Positions 11,928 through 23,439 of a stretch of 64,000 nt of DNA are shown piece by piece. Below the pieces are notes generated by a model. It made no database searches, had not been told where the DNA came from, and saw only the letters and a program-made list of their open reading frames with translations. How positions within the stretch are numbered: position 1 is the stretch's first letter; every line of letters starts with the position of its first letter. A program made the translations under genes and the position numbers. Source of the DNA: Earliella scabrosa (Eukaryota > Basidiomycota > Agaricomycetes > Polyporales > Polyporaceae); assembly GCA_022605405.1 (NCBI GenBank), contig JABYQQ010000006.1:2294001-2358000 (forward strand), read 5' to 3'.

Positions 11928-14907
11928 CTACCAAAACTTCCCAAACACGCTGGCGCGCCCCGGCGCACCGAGCAGCATGCCCACGCCCTCCTGGATAGCA
12001 ACACTCACCGGACGCATGGGCGCCGAGTCGAACACATGCGGGCACGGTTGTGACAGCGGGGCGGGGTTCAGGCGCGGATGCTCCAGCTCCCGCTCGTACA
12101 TCGACGGCTGTCGTGGGGCGCGCCCGAGCTCGCTATACTGTGGCTCGTCGAACGCCTTCCGAGCGGTGCGAAGGCGACTGAGGATCTGTGGAGCGGACGG
12201 GCGCGACCAGTCAGTAAGGATGAAGGATAGGGATGATGCAATGGACAGGCGCGCTTCGCGAAGGACGAAAGGACACGACCATCCGGAATCCGTCCTGGAT
12301 AGCAGTGACAGATTCGTGTTGTGCGTCGTGGTTCGTACCACATTCTGAGCGATGGTCGCGGCGCCATGCCCGCAGCGAATGACTCACTTGTTCATACAGG
12401 GCAATCTCTCCGTCGAGATGCTCCTTCGCGAGCTCCTGGAAGTCTTCCAGCTTCTGGGTGTGGTACGTGTCCATCTCCGCCATGGTCGTGTTCAGCACCG
12501 TCTCGCAGCGTGCGGCCATTTCTTCGTCCTCCTGCATGTGCATGCATGAGCGTATGAGAGGAAGTGGATGCGACGATGGCGATGCACGCACCCTCCCTTC
12601 CAGTACTGCATTATGGTATCTCGACAAGGTAGACCTGTGGGTATCTACGACCGGCTGGACCAGAACAAACACAATCAGACAAGCGCAAATGAAAACAGGA
12701 CTACCACTCAATCCGTACCGCATACAGCGTGGACGGATGGGCGACGTTCTTGAACGCCTCGTGCGTCGCAAGCTGTGTCCTCCGAGCCTAGAGAAGCAAA
12801 CAGTGTGGTCAGAGACAGCCGACAGAAGTCAGACACAACCGGTATCTCCGGAACGACGGATGGACGTACGTGGTCGTCATACAGGTCTGCCACAATCTGA
12901 AGCGTCTCCGACGTCTTCTGCATCGCCTTTGTCAGCTTCAAGCAGCCTAGTCGATCCCCACCCAAGCAATCAGTGCATCGTCAATCGCGTGAAAGGTACC
13001 GGGTTCCAGACAGGGAGCAATACGCACTTTCGCATCCCTCCCGCCAACACCACGCGCCGTCCTCGTTCACATGCCCGTGTGTAGTCGCATTCGGCTCCTC
13101 CTCGTCATCCTCGCTGATCCCTGTTGTGGGTGCCTGCGCCAGCGGCTTCGCGGTGATCATCGAGAGCAGTGAATAGGACAGCAGTCTCTCCGCCTTCGAC
13201 ATCTCTGTGCCCCCATATATCAGTAACCCCCTGCATGCCGGACCAGGGAAGAAAAGCACCCACCAACGCGAGCCTCGCGCACCTTCCCAAAGATATTGCG
13301 CAGACCCTGCACGCCCTTCCCCACAGCACGGGTGTGATTGACGAAGCGGTCGATCGCCTCCGACGCATCGTCCGCGTCGACGTTGAACGCGGGGTGGTAC
13401 ACGTTCGCGAAGAACGACGGCCCCTTGGGCGGAAGCGAGAGGTAGTACGGCAGCTGTTTCTTCCACTCCTACACACACGCACGCATGAGTACCGCCGCGT
13501 GCGAGCCAACCAGCGCCCAGCACTCACCATATCGCTCTCACACCCGAGGAAGAACGTCAGGACCTCCGCGTACCGTGCGACGGGATGGCGCGCGACGCGG
13601 TTGATGTACCGCTCGAGGTCCCCGCGCCGCGCCTCGACAAAGTCCTCGCTGAACCGGCCCGCGTACTGCTTCTCGGGCAGCGGCGGGAGCGCGATGCCCG
13701 GTAGCAGGCGCGACAGCGCCGTGTGCAGCGCGACAAAGTGCGAGAATCGCCTCTGCACCGTGATGCGCATCGGCGAGCCCGGCTCTGCGTCGTCGGGGTC
13801 CGCCTCTGTCTCCGCCGCCAGATTGAGCGAGCCAGACGCAGTGCGCGAGTGCGAGACGGCGGCGAAAGCGGTCGTGACCGTGTAGACCGTGTACGCGCCG
13901 GAGAGCGTCGAGCTTCGCTTGGAGGGCGAGTGGACGAGGACGCGGAAGGGGGGCACCTTCGTGCGCCACGACGGGCCCGCCTCCACGTAGTGCCGCTCCG
14001 CCTCGACGAGCGTGCCCAGGATGCTCTCGCGCTTGCTCTCGTCCTCGTCGACGTCGCTCGGGAGGCGCGGGGGATGCGCGGTCGACGGGTCCTCCGTGCT
14101 GCCCTGCAGCACGAACTCCTCGGCGCCGCTCGTGACGAAGCTCGAGAACCTGTTCAGGCTCTTCCCGCCGAGCAGGCTCCGTCGGAAGCTCGGGAACCAC
14201 TCGCCCGTCGTCTGCGGCACGATGGGGCGCGGTTCGGCCTCGCGGGGTGGTGAGCCGCGCGGCGTTATCGAGCCTGTTGAGGCCTCACGCCGGCTCCGTT
14301 GGCGGTGGTGGAAGGGGGGAATCTCGAGGCCTTCCGAGTACGCAAAGTCTGCTGTGAACTGGGACGGACCTCGAGTTCACAACGGGGTCGAGGAGCATGA
14401 GAGAAGTGCACGCACGATGTAGTATGACCGCGGGATGAGCCCAATCTCCCCTCCGCCCCCGCCGCCGAGCTCTGAGCTCCTGTCCCGCGCCGCCCTCGCG
14501 AGCCGAGCGAGACTCCATCCCTCCCCGACGTCCTCCCGGACGATCTCGAGCTCGTCGCCGGCCTCGACGCTCGTGAGCTCGCGGAACTCGGCCTTGCCTT
14601 GGAACGTGTACAGTGCGCGGGCTGGCCGGATCTCCTCCGCGTCCAGCGAGCCCTCCTCGTCGACGCTCTCTGCTCGATCGGGCTCCGGCTCCTCCTCCTC
14701 GGCCACAGTCGGGACCTGAGCGCCGTTGTTGTGTGTGCTGTTGAGGCTCAGGCGGGGATTCCCTTCTGGACTCGCCAGGGATACCGTCCACGCCGCGGAT
14801 GTGTTGATGCCCGAGTCGAACTCGAGCTCGCCGGAGTGTGGGCGCGATAAGCCTTGGGGTACTTGCAGGAGGCCGGCCTTGGGCGATGTGCTGAGCACCT
14901 CGGTCAT
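11928..14907 (-). CDS. SH3-PX-BAR sorting nexin (SNX9-like architecture)
   Basis: Multi-exon gene. The start is taken at 14907 (MTEVLSTSPK); an in-frame ATG at 14952 is an alternative. An acidic linker is followed by an SH3 domain (ARALYTFQGKAEF, ELEIVREDVGEGW, GLIPRSYY), then a PX domain (VQRRFSHFVALHTALSRLLP, LPPLPEKQYAGRFSEDFVE, RRGDLERYINRVARHP), then helical exons fitting a BAR domain (EMSKAERLLSYSLLSMI, KLTKAMQKTSETLQIVADLYDDH, EDEEMAARCETVLNTTMAEM, KLEDFQELAKEHLDGEIALYEQ). PX domains bind phosphoinositides and BAR domains bind curved membranes, so a role in endocytic or endosomal membrane remodelling follows from the family. The C-terminal tail ends at 11928. Confidence 0.85.
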
Positions 14908-15327
14908 GTTGTAGGTTGTCGTGAGCGTGCGCGGAGTGGTCGTGAATGTCAAGACGAAGAGATGCAGCGAGAGCGAGATATCGAAGCAGATGGCCCTTGG
15001 TAGATGATCGGCAGCAGCGTCGCGTTACATTCGCAGGTCGAAGCGCAATCGCCCACGACGAGCAGTTCACAGGTTCACGCAAGCAGCAGCGTCGGCGTTG
15101 GCGTGGCAGCAAACCTCGAGCTCAGCAGCAGACTCGTCGGGATTGGGAGAGACGCGGTAAACAGCAACGACGCTCGCGTACAGATCGCTCGTTTTGGATC
15201 TGTCTTCAACCACCACCGTCACTCCCACTCACACGCGATATTCCGTAATTCGGAGCTGCTTCACGCGATGCGTTGTATGGCTACATGACAAGGAATGACT
15301 GCTACACGTTTCTCAAGCTGTGTCCCT
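14908..15327. other. Intergenic promoter region of the sorting nexin
   Basis: No gene seen. Sequence near 15255-15300, just downstream of the AKR stop, is repeated in the AKR relic at about 17215-17270. Confidence 0.5.
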
Positions 15328-16453
15328 TCAGTCGAGGTCAGGGAAACCGATGTTGCCCCAGCCAGTCCAGAAGGGCGTCGCCCAGCGCTTGTGGTTGTTC
15401 TTCTCGACAGCCGCGAGCTCCTGCACCTCCTCCTCGGTGAGATCAACGATCTTGGCGTTCTCCTCGATGCGGTGGGCCGTGACGGACTTGGGGATCACTA
15501 TAGGAGAGGAGGGTCGGAGATGAGCACAGCGGCAGGTGCGAGCATACATCATTTCAAACTTACCGTTCACGCCTGGCCGGTTCGCGTGCAGCGAAATCAA
15601 GACGTTCGACGGCGAGACGTTGTGCTTCTCGGCGATCTTCTTCACGACTTCATTCTCCAAGAGCGGCGCCTTGTCCGAGCCGAGGGGCGAATAGGCGGTC
15701 ACGACGATCCCGTGCTTCCGACACTCCTCAACGATGTCCTCCTGCATGCACAGCCTAGGCCAAGCTGCGGTAAGTCGTCGCATCTCACAGCGTGCTGCTG
15801 GCCATACTCACGGATGAGACTCGATCTGGTTGACTGCAGGGACGACGGTCGCGATCTTGAGGAGCTCCCTCAAATACGTCACGGAGAAGTTGGACACCCC
15901 AATTGCCTTGAGCTTGTCCGGGTGCGCCTTGAACACCTTCTCCATGTCCCGCCACGTGTCGCGCCAGTCGCGCTCCTTGTCCGGCCCTCCGTCCTTCATC
16001 GGGCACGGCCAGTGCATGAGCCAGAGGTCGAGGTAGGGCGTGTCGAGCTGCTTGAGCGAGTACTCGAGCGCGCTCTCGACCTTCCTGTGGTCCGGATTGT
16101 TGAGCTTTGTAGTGACGAAGATCTCCTCCCGGGGTACACCGGACGCCTTGATGCCCATTCCGACCTCCTTCTCGTTGGCTGGAGTGCGACGCCTCAGCGT
16201 TCATGCGAGGACACGGACGTGAGAGAGGTGCGTACGTACCATATCCTGTCGCTGTGTCAAGGTGCCGGTAACCGATCTTGAGGGCGTGCTCAACCGCCTT
16301 CTCTACTTCACCTGGCTTTGACCTCCATGTTCCTGGACAGGAACAACTCTGTCAATACCACCAGAACGTCCCGACCTCTTGACGTCACGTACCGAGCCCA
16401 AGGGTGGGCATCTCGGCCCCCGTGTTCAGCTTCGTCGTTTTAGACGCAGGCAT
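15328..16453 (-). CDS. Aldo-keto reductase, intact copy
   Basis: Predicted complement(join(15328..15497,15564..15754,15812..16178,16240..16332,16393..16453)), 293 aa, five exons. Family landmarks in order: the GAEMPTLGLGTW start, [13 protein letters not shown] (catalytic Asp and Tyr), FVTTKLNN (Lys), DLWLMHWP (His), [22 protein letters not shown], and IPKSV for NADPH 2'-phosphate binding. It should reduce aldehydes or ketones with NADPH in the cytosol, as in GCY1/glycerol-dehydrogenase-type AKRs; the substrate is unknown. A frameshifted copy lies at 21727-22847 and a last-exon relic at 17198-17475. Confidence 0.92.
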
Positions 16454-17197
16454 CGCAACTGATATCAAAAGACGGAAACGCAGATGATGAAGACCAAGTT
16501 TTGGTAGATGGGAGAGTGTTGCTCTCAGTGCGAACGACATCGTGGGGTTTATATACTCGTGCTCCGCGCCCGAGCGCGCGCCCCGTTGCCCGTCCCCACC
16601 TGCCTATGTACTTCCATGCCAGGCATCGACGGCTTATTCACCCGCTGCTGACTGAGACAAACTCGAGCGTTTCTGGCAGTTGAGCAGCCTATCTTTTCCC
16701 ATCGCGCGTGTGAAGGTGCGAGAAGATTCCAGCAGGTGAAGATGCGTCGACGGGAAAGGATGATCCTGACACGCTCCACGACGCCCATGCGGCGCACGAA
16801 GTCATCGTTGACGAGCACCTTACTGAGCACGGCGCCAGGCAGAAGCTACCAGCTGTTAGGGAAGAGCGAAGAGCGCAGAGGGCAGGGAAGAGCGCAGAGG
16901 GGACTCGACCACGGCGCACGGACGGGGATGTCCGTTCGGAACGTGTGGATGAAACGGTTAGGTCACAACATAGCGAGGTTAACAATATCGCCAAACAGTA
17001 CTATCGATGTGTTATCTGGCGTGCAGATGCCCTCGGGGATAGTAGTAAGTATTCCGCTGGAACAACCGCTTGAAGCATCAGCGGCCCCGCGCCTGAAAAT
17101 CTTCAAACTTAAGCTTGGGTTTGGATCTTAAAAGCGCAGGCTTGTTCAAGTTAGATCTATGTATCCTTGACCACCACCGTGGCCTGGGTGATCAGCC
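16454..17197. other. Intergenic; AKR promoter
   Basis: No gene seen. A TATA-like TTTATATA at 16548-16555 (read as TATATAAA on the minus strand) lies about 95 nt before the AKR start. Confidence 0.5.
16548..16555 (-). promoter_or_regulatory. TATA box of the AKR gene
   Basis: TATATAAA on the minus strand about 95 nt upstream of the AKR start. A similar ATTTATACTCGTGC segment precedes the broken AKR copy near 22937. Confidence 0.5.
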
Positions 17198-17475
17198 CGT
17201 ACGCAATGTTTCTCAGTCGATGCGTCGTGCGTTGCTTACTGCGTATGACTACATGACAAGAAATGACTTCTACTCGAGCTCGTCGCTGAACGCGCTTAAG
17301 CTCGGTCGAGGTCAGGGAATCCAATGTTTTCCACACACGGCCTCAGAGACCTCACGAAGCAGTGGTGATTGCTCTTGCCCATGCTCGCGAGCTCCCGGAC
17401 CTCCCTTTTGGTCAGGTCGACGATCCTCGCGTTCCTCTCAATGCGGCGGGCCGTGACAGACTTCCAGACAACTGT
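17198..17475 (-). pseudogene. Aldo-keto reductase relic, last exon and 3' UTR only
   Basis: The minus strand reads SVTARRIERNARIVDLT, then VRELASMGKSNH, and ends with ENIGFPDLDRA, matching the last exon of the AKR at 15328 with substitutions (IPKSVTAHRIE has become SGKSVTARRIE) and a damaged middle. The 3' flank (CTACATGACAAGAAATGAC) also matches the intact gene. No upstream exons remain. Confidence 0.8.
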
Positions 17476-17648
17476 ATACAGTATCGGAGGAGGACAGTCG
17501 ATGGGTGACTAACTGGAGATCTAGTGCCATGTATTACTCGTTTAAGTCGCTGCTCGGACAGGCATGGATCGTCATCGCGCAACGAGCGAATCATGGAAGA
17601 GCTGACTGTACAACACTGACCGCTCGACCACGCGCAAGCTCGCCGATG

Positions 17649-17654
17649 TATAAA
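17649..17654 (+). promoter_or_regulatory. TATA box of the second DUF3237 copy
   Basis: TATAAA 42-47 nt before the ATG, in a context conserved with the intact copy. Confidence 0.5.
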
Positions 17655-17695
17655 TGCACTTAGTAGTGCCAGGAAGCAGCTCCTACCGTGCCACC

Positions 17696-18454
17696 ATGCG
17701 CCTCCTCCCATCCGTGCTCTCCTCGCTTCTCATTGCTGCTGTATTCATCCCCTGCACGCTCGCTCAGGTGAAGCCAGCGCCGCCGCCAACGTTCGAGACG
17801 CTCTTCGTCGGGACGCTCGTCTTGGGCGAGTCCCACAACGTCACCAACGGCACCTTTGGCACACGCATGCACGGCGTGATCACATGGTGGGTCATCTGAG
17901 ATCGATTCTGCGGGTTTGTGGCTCACCGTCCCACATGCAGAGGTAACCTTACCGAACCGGGGTCGGGGAAGCTAGTCGCGACCATCCTTCCCACCGTGGA
18001 TAATGGCCTGGTCAGCAACTCGGGGATCTTCTTCCCTGAGGGCGTCGTTCCCGTGATATGGGCAGCCGACAACAAGCTGGGGTACTTACGATGCCAAGGC
18101 GTCGGGTGGGTATTCTGTTGTCAATCTGTCCACTGCGAGTGGCGCACGAGGCTGAACTTCGCTCAGCAGGTTATTCGTATCCGATCTAACGTACATGTGA
18201 GATGTTCCTTCTTGAGGTTGGGACATGACACTCACGCATGCGAGACGTGATCCTCCAGACACGTGGAGACCGACTCAGAGCATTACAGAGGCCTGAACAG
18301 CCGCTTCATTGTCGGAAACACCGTGTGGTCCGATGGCAATCCGACCTGGACGATTTTCGGGGCCCTTCCGGCCGCGTCAGACGACGAAGGGCTGTTCATC
18401 ACGGATGAGGAGGTGTCGCGTAATCCATGTACTCAGAGGCCATGGAGCTTGTAG
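17696..18454 (+). pseudogene. Secreted DUF3237-like protein, nonsense copy
   Basis: All four exons, the splice sites and the signal peptide (MRLLPSVLSSLLIAAVFIP) are present and alignable to the intact copy. The last exon stays open to TAG at 18452-18454. At the first exon junction the intact gene joins GG with A (Gly). Here a G-to-T change gives TG joined to A, an in-frame TGA created by splicing. Intron retention also meets TGA at 17897-17899, and use of the next AG (2 nt on) gives TAA. The copy can therefore encode only about 64 aa. The rest is well preserved, so the lesion looks recent. An assembly or base-call error at 17885 remains possible. Confidence 0.75.
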
Positions 18455-19230
18455 ATCGTTCCCGTGGCTGACAGAAGACTGTGTCCCTATGTGTATCCTG
18501 ACAGTGATCACCAGCCATCGGTGCTTCCTCGAGTCCATTCCGTATCTGTGCATGACGTTCAGCCTGACAAACCATGCTGTGCGTAAGAGACTCACGGCGT
18601 ACCTGCCAGTGGAGCAAATTGGCCCCGTGAACACAGGCTTCCAACAGGCCCTCTCCATTAACGTCCATGTTGGAGGGTGATGAGCATCGTAGCAGACGAC
18701 CAACACTTACTGAAGCTTGGCAGGTAGAAACATTCCCACTGACCTGACTCCAATTCGATCTTCAACGATCACCGTGGTTGCAAGATGCGAGGCGTTGGGG
18801 ATGTAACGATGACTTGAGCGCGAAGAGTGTCTGATGGAGATCTTGGAAGATTCCGCTCGATGCACCTGCGGTGTGCCATGTTTCTGAGTACGATAAGATG
18901 GCTCTAAAGGTGTCGCCACGCGGCGAGGCTCTTTACAAGGTTCCACCAAGGCGAAGAGATCCGATGTGCTGGCAAACGGTACGAATCAAATCGTGCGAGC
19001 GGCAGACCACAGAACAACTACTGAGAAAGCCAGCTCCGAGTCGCCGACCAGGACAGCAGACGCAGGGAAGAACTTAAGCTTGAAAAAGGTGATCATAGGA
19101 CCAGAAGCACAGATAATAGAATTGCGCAGCGGGTCCTGTTCCACCAGTGAGCGTGACAGACAGCAGACAGATGCACAAGGTAAGTAAGTAGTGTCAGCGT
19201 GGAGCGAGGACGCAATGTCAGAGGTCTACG
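18455..19230. other. Intergenic; duplicated 3' flank
   Basis: No gene seen. 18500-18680 matches the 3' flank of the intact DUF3237 gene. Confidence 0.5.
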
Positions 19231-19815
19231 CGGCATCTCGATGTGAAGGGAGGGCCACGCGAGCACAGAGATCCATAGCGCGTGAGAAGCTGTGAGAAGA
19301 TGAACATCTGAGGTCCCCCAACCTATTTGGCCCTGTTTGGGCCAAGGGCATAGGCGCTCTCTGCCCTATGGTACTAGGTACTACTTGAACTGAGGATACT
19401 CATAGACAACGCAGCCACGTCCTCCTCGAGGTCTTCCTCGGGGCCCAGGTGGCTGCCAACGTATGGAAGGGGGGCACTTAGCTTGCACTACTAGAATATA
19501 ACGAAGACGCAGGCTCACCCGGGCCGAGTGTGCCAGTGTGGTGAAGGGAGGATCGCCACGCGAGAACAGAGATCCATGGCGCGTGAGAAGATCAACGTTT
19601 GAGGTCCCCCGACCTATTTGGCTCTGTTTGGCCCAAGGACATAGGCGCTCTCTGACCTCCGCTCTACGCCGTCACATCGGCTCGAGGTAAAGAGACGGCC
19701 ACGCGCGCACAGAGATCCATGGCGCGTGAGAAGATCAACGTTTGAGGTCCCAAGACCTGTTTGACCCTGTTTGTACCGACCTCATAGGCGCTCTCTGTCT
19801 TCAGCCCCGGTCATG
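19231..19815 (+). repeat. Upstream module tract of zinc-finger copy 2 (three modules)
   Basis: Modules near 19235-19370, 19540-19655 and 19675-19800 share AGAGATCCATGGCGCGTGAG, AACGTTTGAGGTCCC, a pair of CTGTTTG/CTATTTG-like hexamers and ATAGGCGCTCTCTG. Between modules 1 and 2 lies the unoccupied form of the Harbinger insertion site (GGGGGGCACTTAGCTTGCAC near 19465-19485). Confidence 0.82.
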
Positions 19816-19907
19816 GTAAGTAACTTGAACTAAGTAGTAAGTATACTCATAGACAACGCAGCGACCTCGCCCTCGAGGTCCTCCTCGAGGCTCTAGATGG
19901 TTTCCCA

Positions 19908-19917
19908 GGTATATAAG
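19908..19917 (+). promoter_or_regulatory. TATA box of zinc-finger copy 2
   Basis: GGTATATAAG about 100 nt before the start codon, identical to copy 1. Confidence 0.6.
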
Positions 19918-20017
19918 GACGGCACATAGCTATGACAGGCCAAAACCCATCTTTCTCCCCAACCCCCACCATCGACGACCCATCCTGTCCTACAGACACC
20001 AGCGCCGACCTGCCGCC

Positions 20018-21136
20018 ATGCTTTCCGCCCGACAGTCCGTCTCCGGCCCGTACTACCCATACTACGCACCGTACACCGCGACTGACCCAACCGGATACGC
20101 CGAAAGCTACCCGCTTACCGAACAAGGCTCACTTCTCGACGACTACGACTTATCCTCCCCGTGGACCGGCACTTCCGATTCGGAAGCGTTGTGCTACCAG
20201 TCGTCGAACTGGGAGCTCGAAAATGAGTTGAGCAACAACTAGTGGGTGATTGTATTGCGGTCTTATTCATGTGGCTAATCTTTGTATAGTCTCTCTAATG
20301 ATGTGCTCGACCCCTTCTCTATCCCATACCCCTCGATCAACAGTTCCTACTCATCCCTCGTGTCAAACACCCCGGAGGTTTACAACGTTACCTTCTCGGA
20401 CCCGACCGCGTTTGATGCGGCATCTATTCCATCGAACATTGACCCGTTGCTGCTAGCGAACGGTGTGTCGCACCACCAGCCGTTCGACCTCTCCACCCCG
20501 TGCGGAACCGCGCAATCTCACTCCCCTTCGGAGTTCTCGGCTACGCCGCCTATGCCACAGTGCATCTCACCCGCCGTTCTGACAACCTCCTCACCACCGG
20601 ACCCGTCCTCTCAAGTAACCCCAAGACGCCGTCGCTACCCACGCCTCTCCTCGACTTCTCCCTACCCTTCGCCCTCGCCCGAGCCATCCTCACTCCAGGC
20701 TCAGCCCGTTCCGGAGCTCACCACTTTCAAGCGGCGGAACGTCCAAGTTCCGTCAGTCGAGGCGGCGGCGCACAGCTCTCCAACGTGCACGAACCAGTGG
20801 AAATGCCCGCACTGCCCGTACATCCAACACAACCGCCGTGTGCCCGACCTCAAGCGCCACATCGCAACGCACACGCGTGCGTCGAACGAGGTGCTCTGGG
20901 TGTGCTGTGGTGTCCCCGTCGTCGAGGCGCACAAGCGTGGAGTCCCCGAAGAGGTCGTGCGGGAGGAGCCGGCGTTCGAGTTCGCGGGGAGGCTGATGGT
21001 GGGAGGCTGCAGGAAGACTTTCAGCCGGCGGGACGCGCTCACGCGCCATCTGCGGAGGGAGCAGGGACGATGCTACGGAGACGCGTTCGCCCTCTACCAG
21101 CCTGGTAACAACTTGGTAGGTAGAATGGCGTTGTAA
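20018..21136 (+). CDS. C2H2-type zinc-finger protein, copy 2
   Basis: Predicted join(20018..20241,20290..21136), 356 aa, with the same exon structure and length as copy 1. Splicing joins TA to T (Tyr) across a 48-nt intron. The finger region is intact: CPHCPYIQH, RHIATH, VCCGVP, MVGGCRKTFSRRD, TRHLRR. Compared with copy 1 there are scattered substitutions, mostly in the low-complexity N-terminal half, and the C-terminal tail differs (NNLVGRMAL against NSLAGGKAS). The gene is downstream of three repeat modules and a TATA box. It is probably functional. Confidence 0.86.
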
Positions 21137-21330
21137 TTAGAGCTCGATGCTCGATGGCCGGATATAAGGTGGTGATCTGCATGTCAATACAATGTATCAT
21201 ACGCAAGAGAAAATATCACTGCGCACTGAATCAGCATTTCTGACTCGGTCCGTTCCACTGTGTACGCGGGTATTAGACTCAGTTGTTGAATGCAGAGAGT
21301 TCCATCTGAGCGATACGAAGACATTTTGCG

Positions 21331-21726
21331 ATGTACCATACAATGACAATCAGCGATGATTCTGTACAAATTGAAGTCGTTGAGCTATATGTACCAAGCG
21401 CCCCCGCTAAAGGCCATTGCCGCGGTCCGAGGAACGAGAGCTCAGCACACAGAGATCAAGGAACATGAACCATATAGGCAGCCCGCGTGCAGCTCAGAAC
21501 TCTAACCGTATTCGCTGCACACACCCATAACGGAGCTATCCTCAAGAATATTGAGAATGTGTCGCTCGTTCAAGTGTTACTGAGAGTCTATTCGACCAAC
21601 ACCGGTGGCCAGCTCGTGTACAATCTTTCTTTCGCAATTGATGCGCATGATCTTTGCTGGGTTACCGACGGTCATCACATGGCTAGTATACATGGAAGGT
21701 AATAACTTCTTCTCGTCCCTTATCGC
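21331..21726. other. Intergenic, no gene seen
   Basis: Between the end of the duplicated block and the frameshifted AKR copy. Slightly AT-richer than its surroundings. Confidence 0.5.
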
Positions 21727-22847
21727 TCAAGCTCGCTCGAGGTCAGGGAACCCGATGTTGTCCCAACCAATCCAGTAGGGAGTCACGAAGCGCTTGTGGT
21801 TGCTCTTCTCCACGCCCGCGAGCTCCCGCACCTCCTCCTCGGTCAGGTCGACGATCTTCGCATTCGCCTCAATGCGATGAGCCGTGACAGACTTTGGGAC
21901 GACTGCATTGAAAGGAGTCAACATGAGCAGGTGCGAACGTTCACCATGGTGTGCTGCTCACCGTTCACGCCAGGCCGGTTCGCGTGGAGCGAAATCAAGA
22001 CGTTCGCCGGCGAGACGTTGTGCTGTTCAGCAATCCTCTTCACGGTGTCGTTCTCCATGAGCGGCGCCTTGTCCGACCCGAGGGGCGAGTACGCGGTCAC
22101 GACGATCCCGTGCTTCCTGCACTCTTCGACAATGTCCTCCTGCATGCCACGCCTGATCCAACACTCAGCATTCCATGGTATGCGGTGTGGTAAATGAGGT
22201 ACTCACGGGTGAGACTCGATCTGGTTGACTGCAGGGACGACGGTCGCGATCTTGAGGAGCTCCCTCAAGAACGTAACGGAGAAGTTGGACACCCCGATGG
22301 CCTTCAGCTTGTCCGGGTGCGCCTTGAACACCTTCTCCATGTCGCGCCACGTGTCCCGCCAGTCGCGCTCCTTGTCCGGCCCGCTGTCCTTCATCGGGCA
22401 CGGCCAGTGCATGAGCCAGAGGTCGAGGTAGGGCGTGTCGAGCTGCTTGAGGGAATGCTCGAGCGCACTCGACCTTCCTGTGGTCCGGGTTGTTGAGCTT
22501 CGTGGTGAGGAAGATCTCGTCCCGCGCCACGCCCGACGCCTTGATACCCATGCCGACCTCATTCTCGTTGCCTGGAGTGCACGGCGTTAGCATTGGGCTC
22601 GGCGGGAACAGACTGAGGTCGCCAGAGTACGTACCGTATCGTGTCGCAGTGTCGAGGTGTCGGTAGCCGACCTTGAGGGCGTGCTCGACGGCCTTCTCGA
22701 CCTCACCGGGCCTGCTCTTCCATGTTCCTGTACGTGAGCACCCGTGTCAGTACACCAGAGTGTCTCGACCTTCCCCCGTCACATACCAAGACCAAGGGTG
22801 GGCATCTCAGCCCCGGTGTTCAGCGTCGTGCTCTTGTGCGCAGGCAT
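21727..22847 (-). pseudogene. Aldo-keto reductase, frameshifted copy
   Basis: Shares the five-exon layout of the intact AKR from MPAHKSTTLNTGAEMPTLGLG to NIGFPDLERA. In exon 3 the intact gene reads KVESALEYSLKQ. Here two bases are missing near 22470, so the frame shifts from KVE into CARAF, while [18 protein letters not shown] continues in another frame. The remaining motifs ([20 protein letters not shown]) are still readable, suggesting recent loss. A sequencing error in this GC-rich stretch is possible. Confidence 0.78.
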
Positions 22848-23439
22848 CAGGAATGCAACCGACAGACAGAAGTGAAGTTGACGCGGCTTTGGGAGATGAG
22901 ACAGTACTGCCCTCATTGCGAACGATATCGCAGAATATTTATACTCGTGCAGCGTGAGCGCTCGTCCGCACCTCGCGATGTGCGGCCGCATGCGGAACCA
23001 CATCGACAGCCTCGACTCGCTGCTCATGACCGAGACGACGCCGTTCTGGCAGTCCAGCATCGACTCACGTCGCGTGCTTGACGTAGCGTTGAGACCGCGG
23101 AGACCACAAAGTGCGTCGACGGGGAACGATGTTCCTGTATGGACGAGGTCTAGACAGCGGCGCTAGATAGAACTTACGACCTGCTAGATAGAAACTACAA
23201 ACCGCCCGCGGTCAGCGGAGAGGGTACGGAGACGAGCCTTCGCCGCGAGGGTGCGTTCGGGACGGTACGGTGGATGACGAGAGGGTTCGTTCTGGTTGCC
23301 AAAGATCGGGCGGTATGTACATCGGCCTTGGAGAGTGAAGAAGCCTGGAAGGAAAGAGGATTATGCGAAGTGGTACAAAAAGCAAAAGAACGCTGTCACG
23401 AGGTCCGCGTCCATCGTCGGAGAGATTGCGCAGGAGCAA
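22848..23439. other. Intergenic, no gene seen
   Basis: Contains the former AKR promoter (TATA-like ATTTATACTCGTGC near 22937) and the 3' region of the membrane protein gene to the right. Confidence 0.5.

Larger units (their letters stand above)
17560..21330. repeat. Right arm of inverted segmental duplication
   Basis: Collinear with the reverse complement of 3550-7720: TATA region, DUF3237 copy, its 3' flank (matching 6519-6800), module tract, zinc-finger gene and about 190 bp of zinc-finger 3' flank. It lacks the MITE found in the left arm. The arms are separated by about 9.8 kb containing SDR-A, the DUF6533-like gene, the sorting nexin and the AKR. Confidence 0.88.

Noticed and set aside
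13538..14253. Long Arg/Ala-rich frames on both strands over the sorting-nexin exon
   Set aside because: They are GC-rich shadows of the PX-domain exon, with no family signature and arginine runs typical of antisense frames.
19932..20231. Long open frame starting MTGQNPSFSPTPT as the main coding start of zinc-finger copy 2
   Set aside because: It is out of frame with the conserved finger exon and overlaps the frame (MLSARQSVSG) that splices in phase. Kept only as a possible upstream ORF.
22194..22593. Plus-strand frames antisense to the AKR copies (for example [16 protein letters not shown])
   Set aside because: The same antisense frame appears over both AKR copies and simply mirrors the conserved minus-strand coding sequence.
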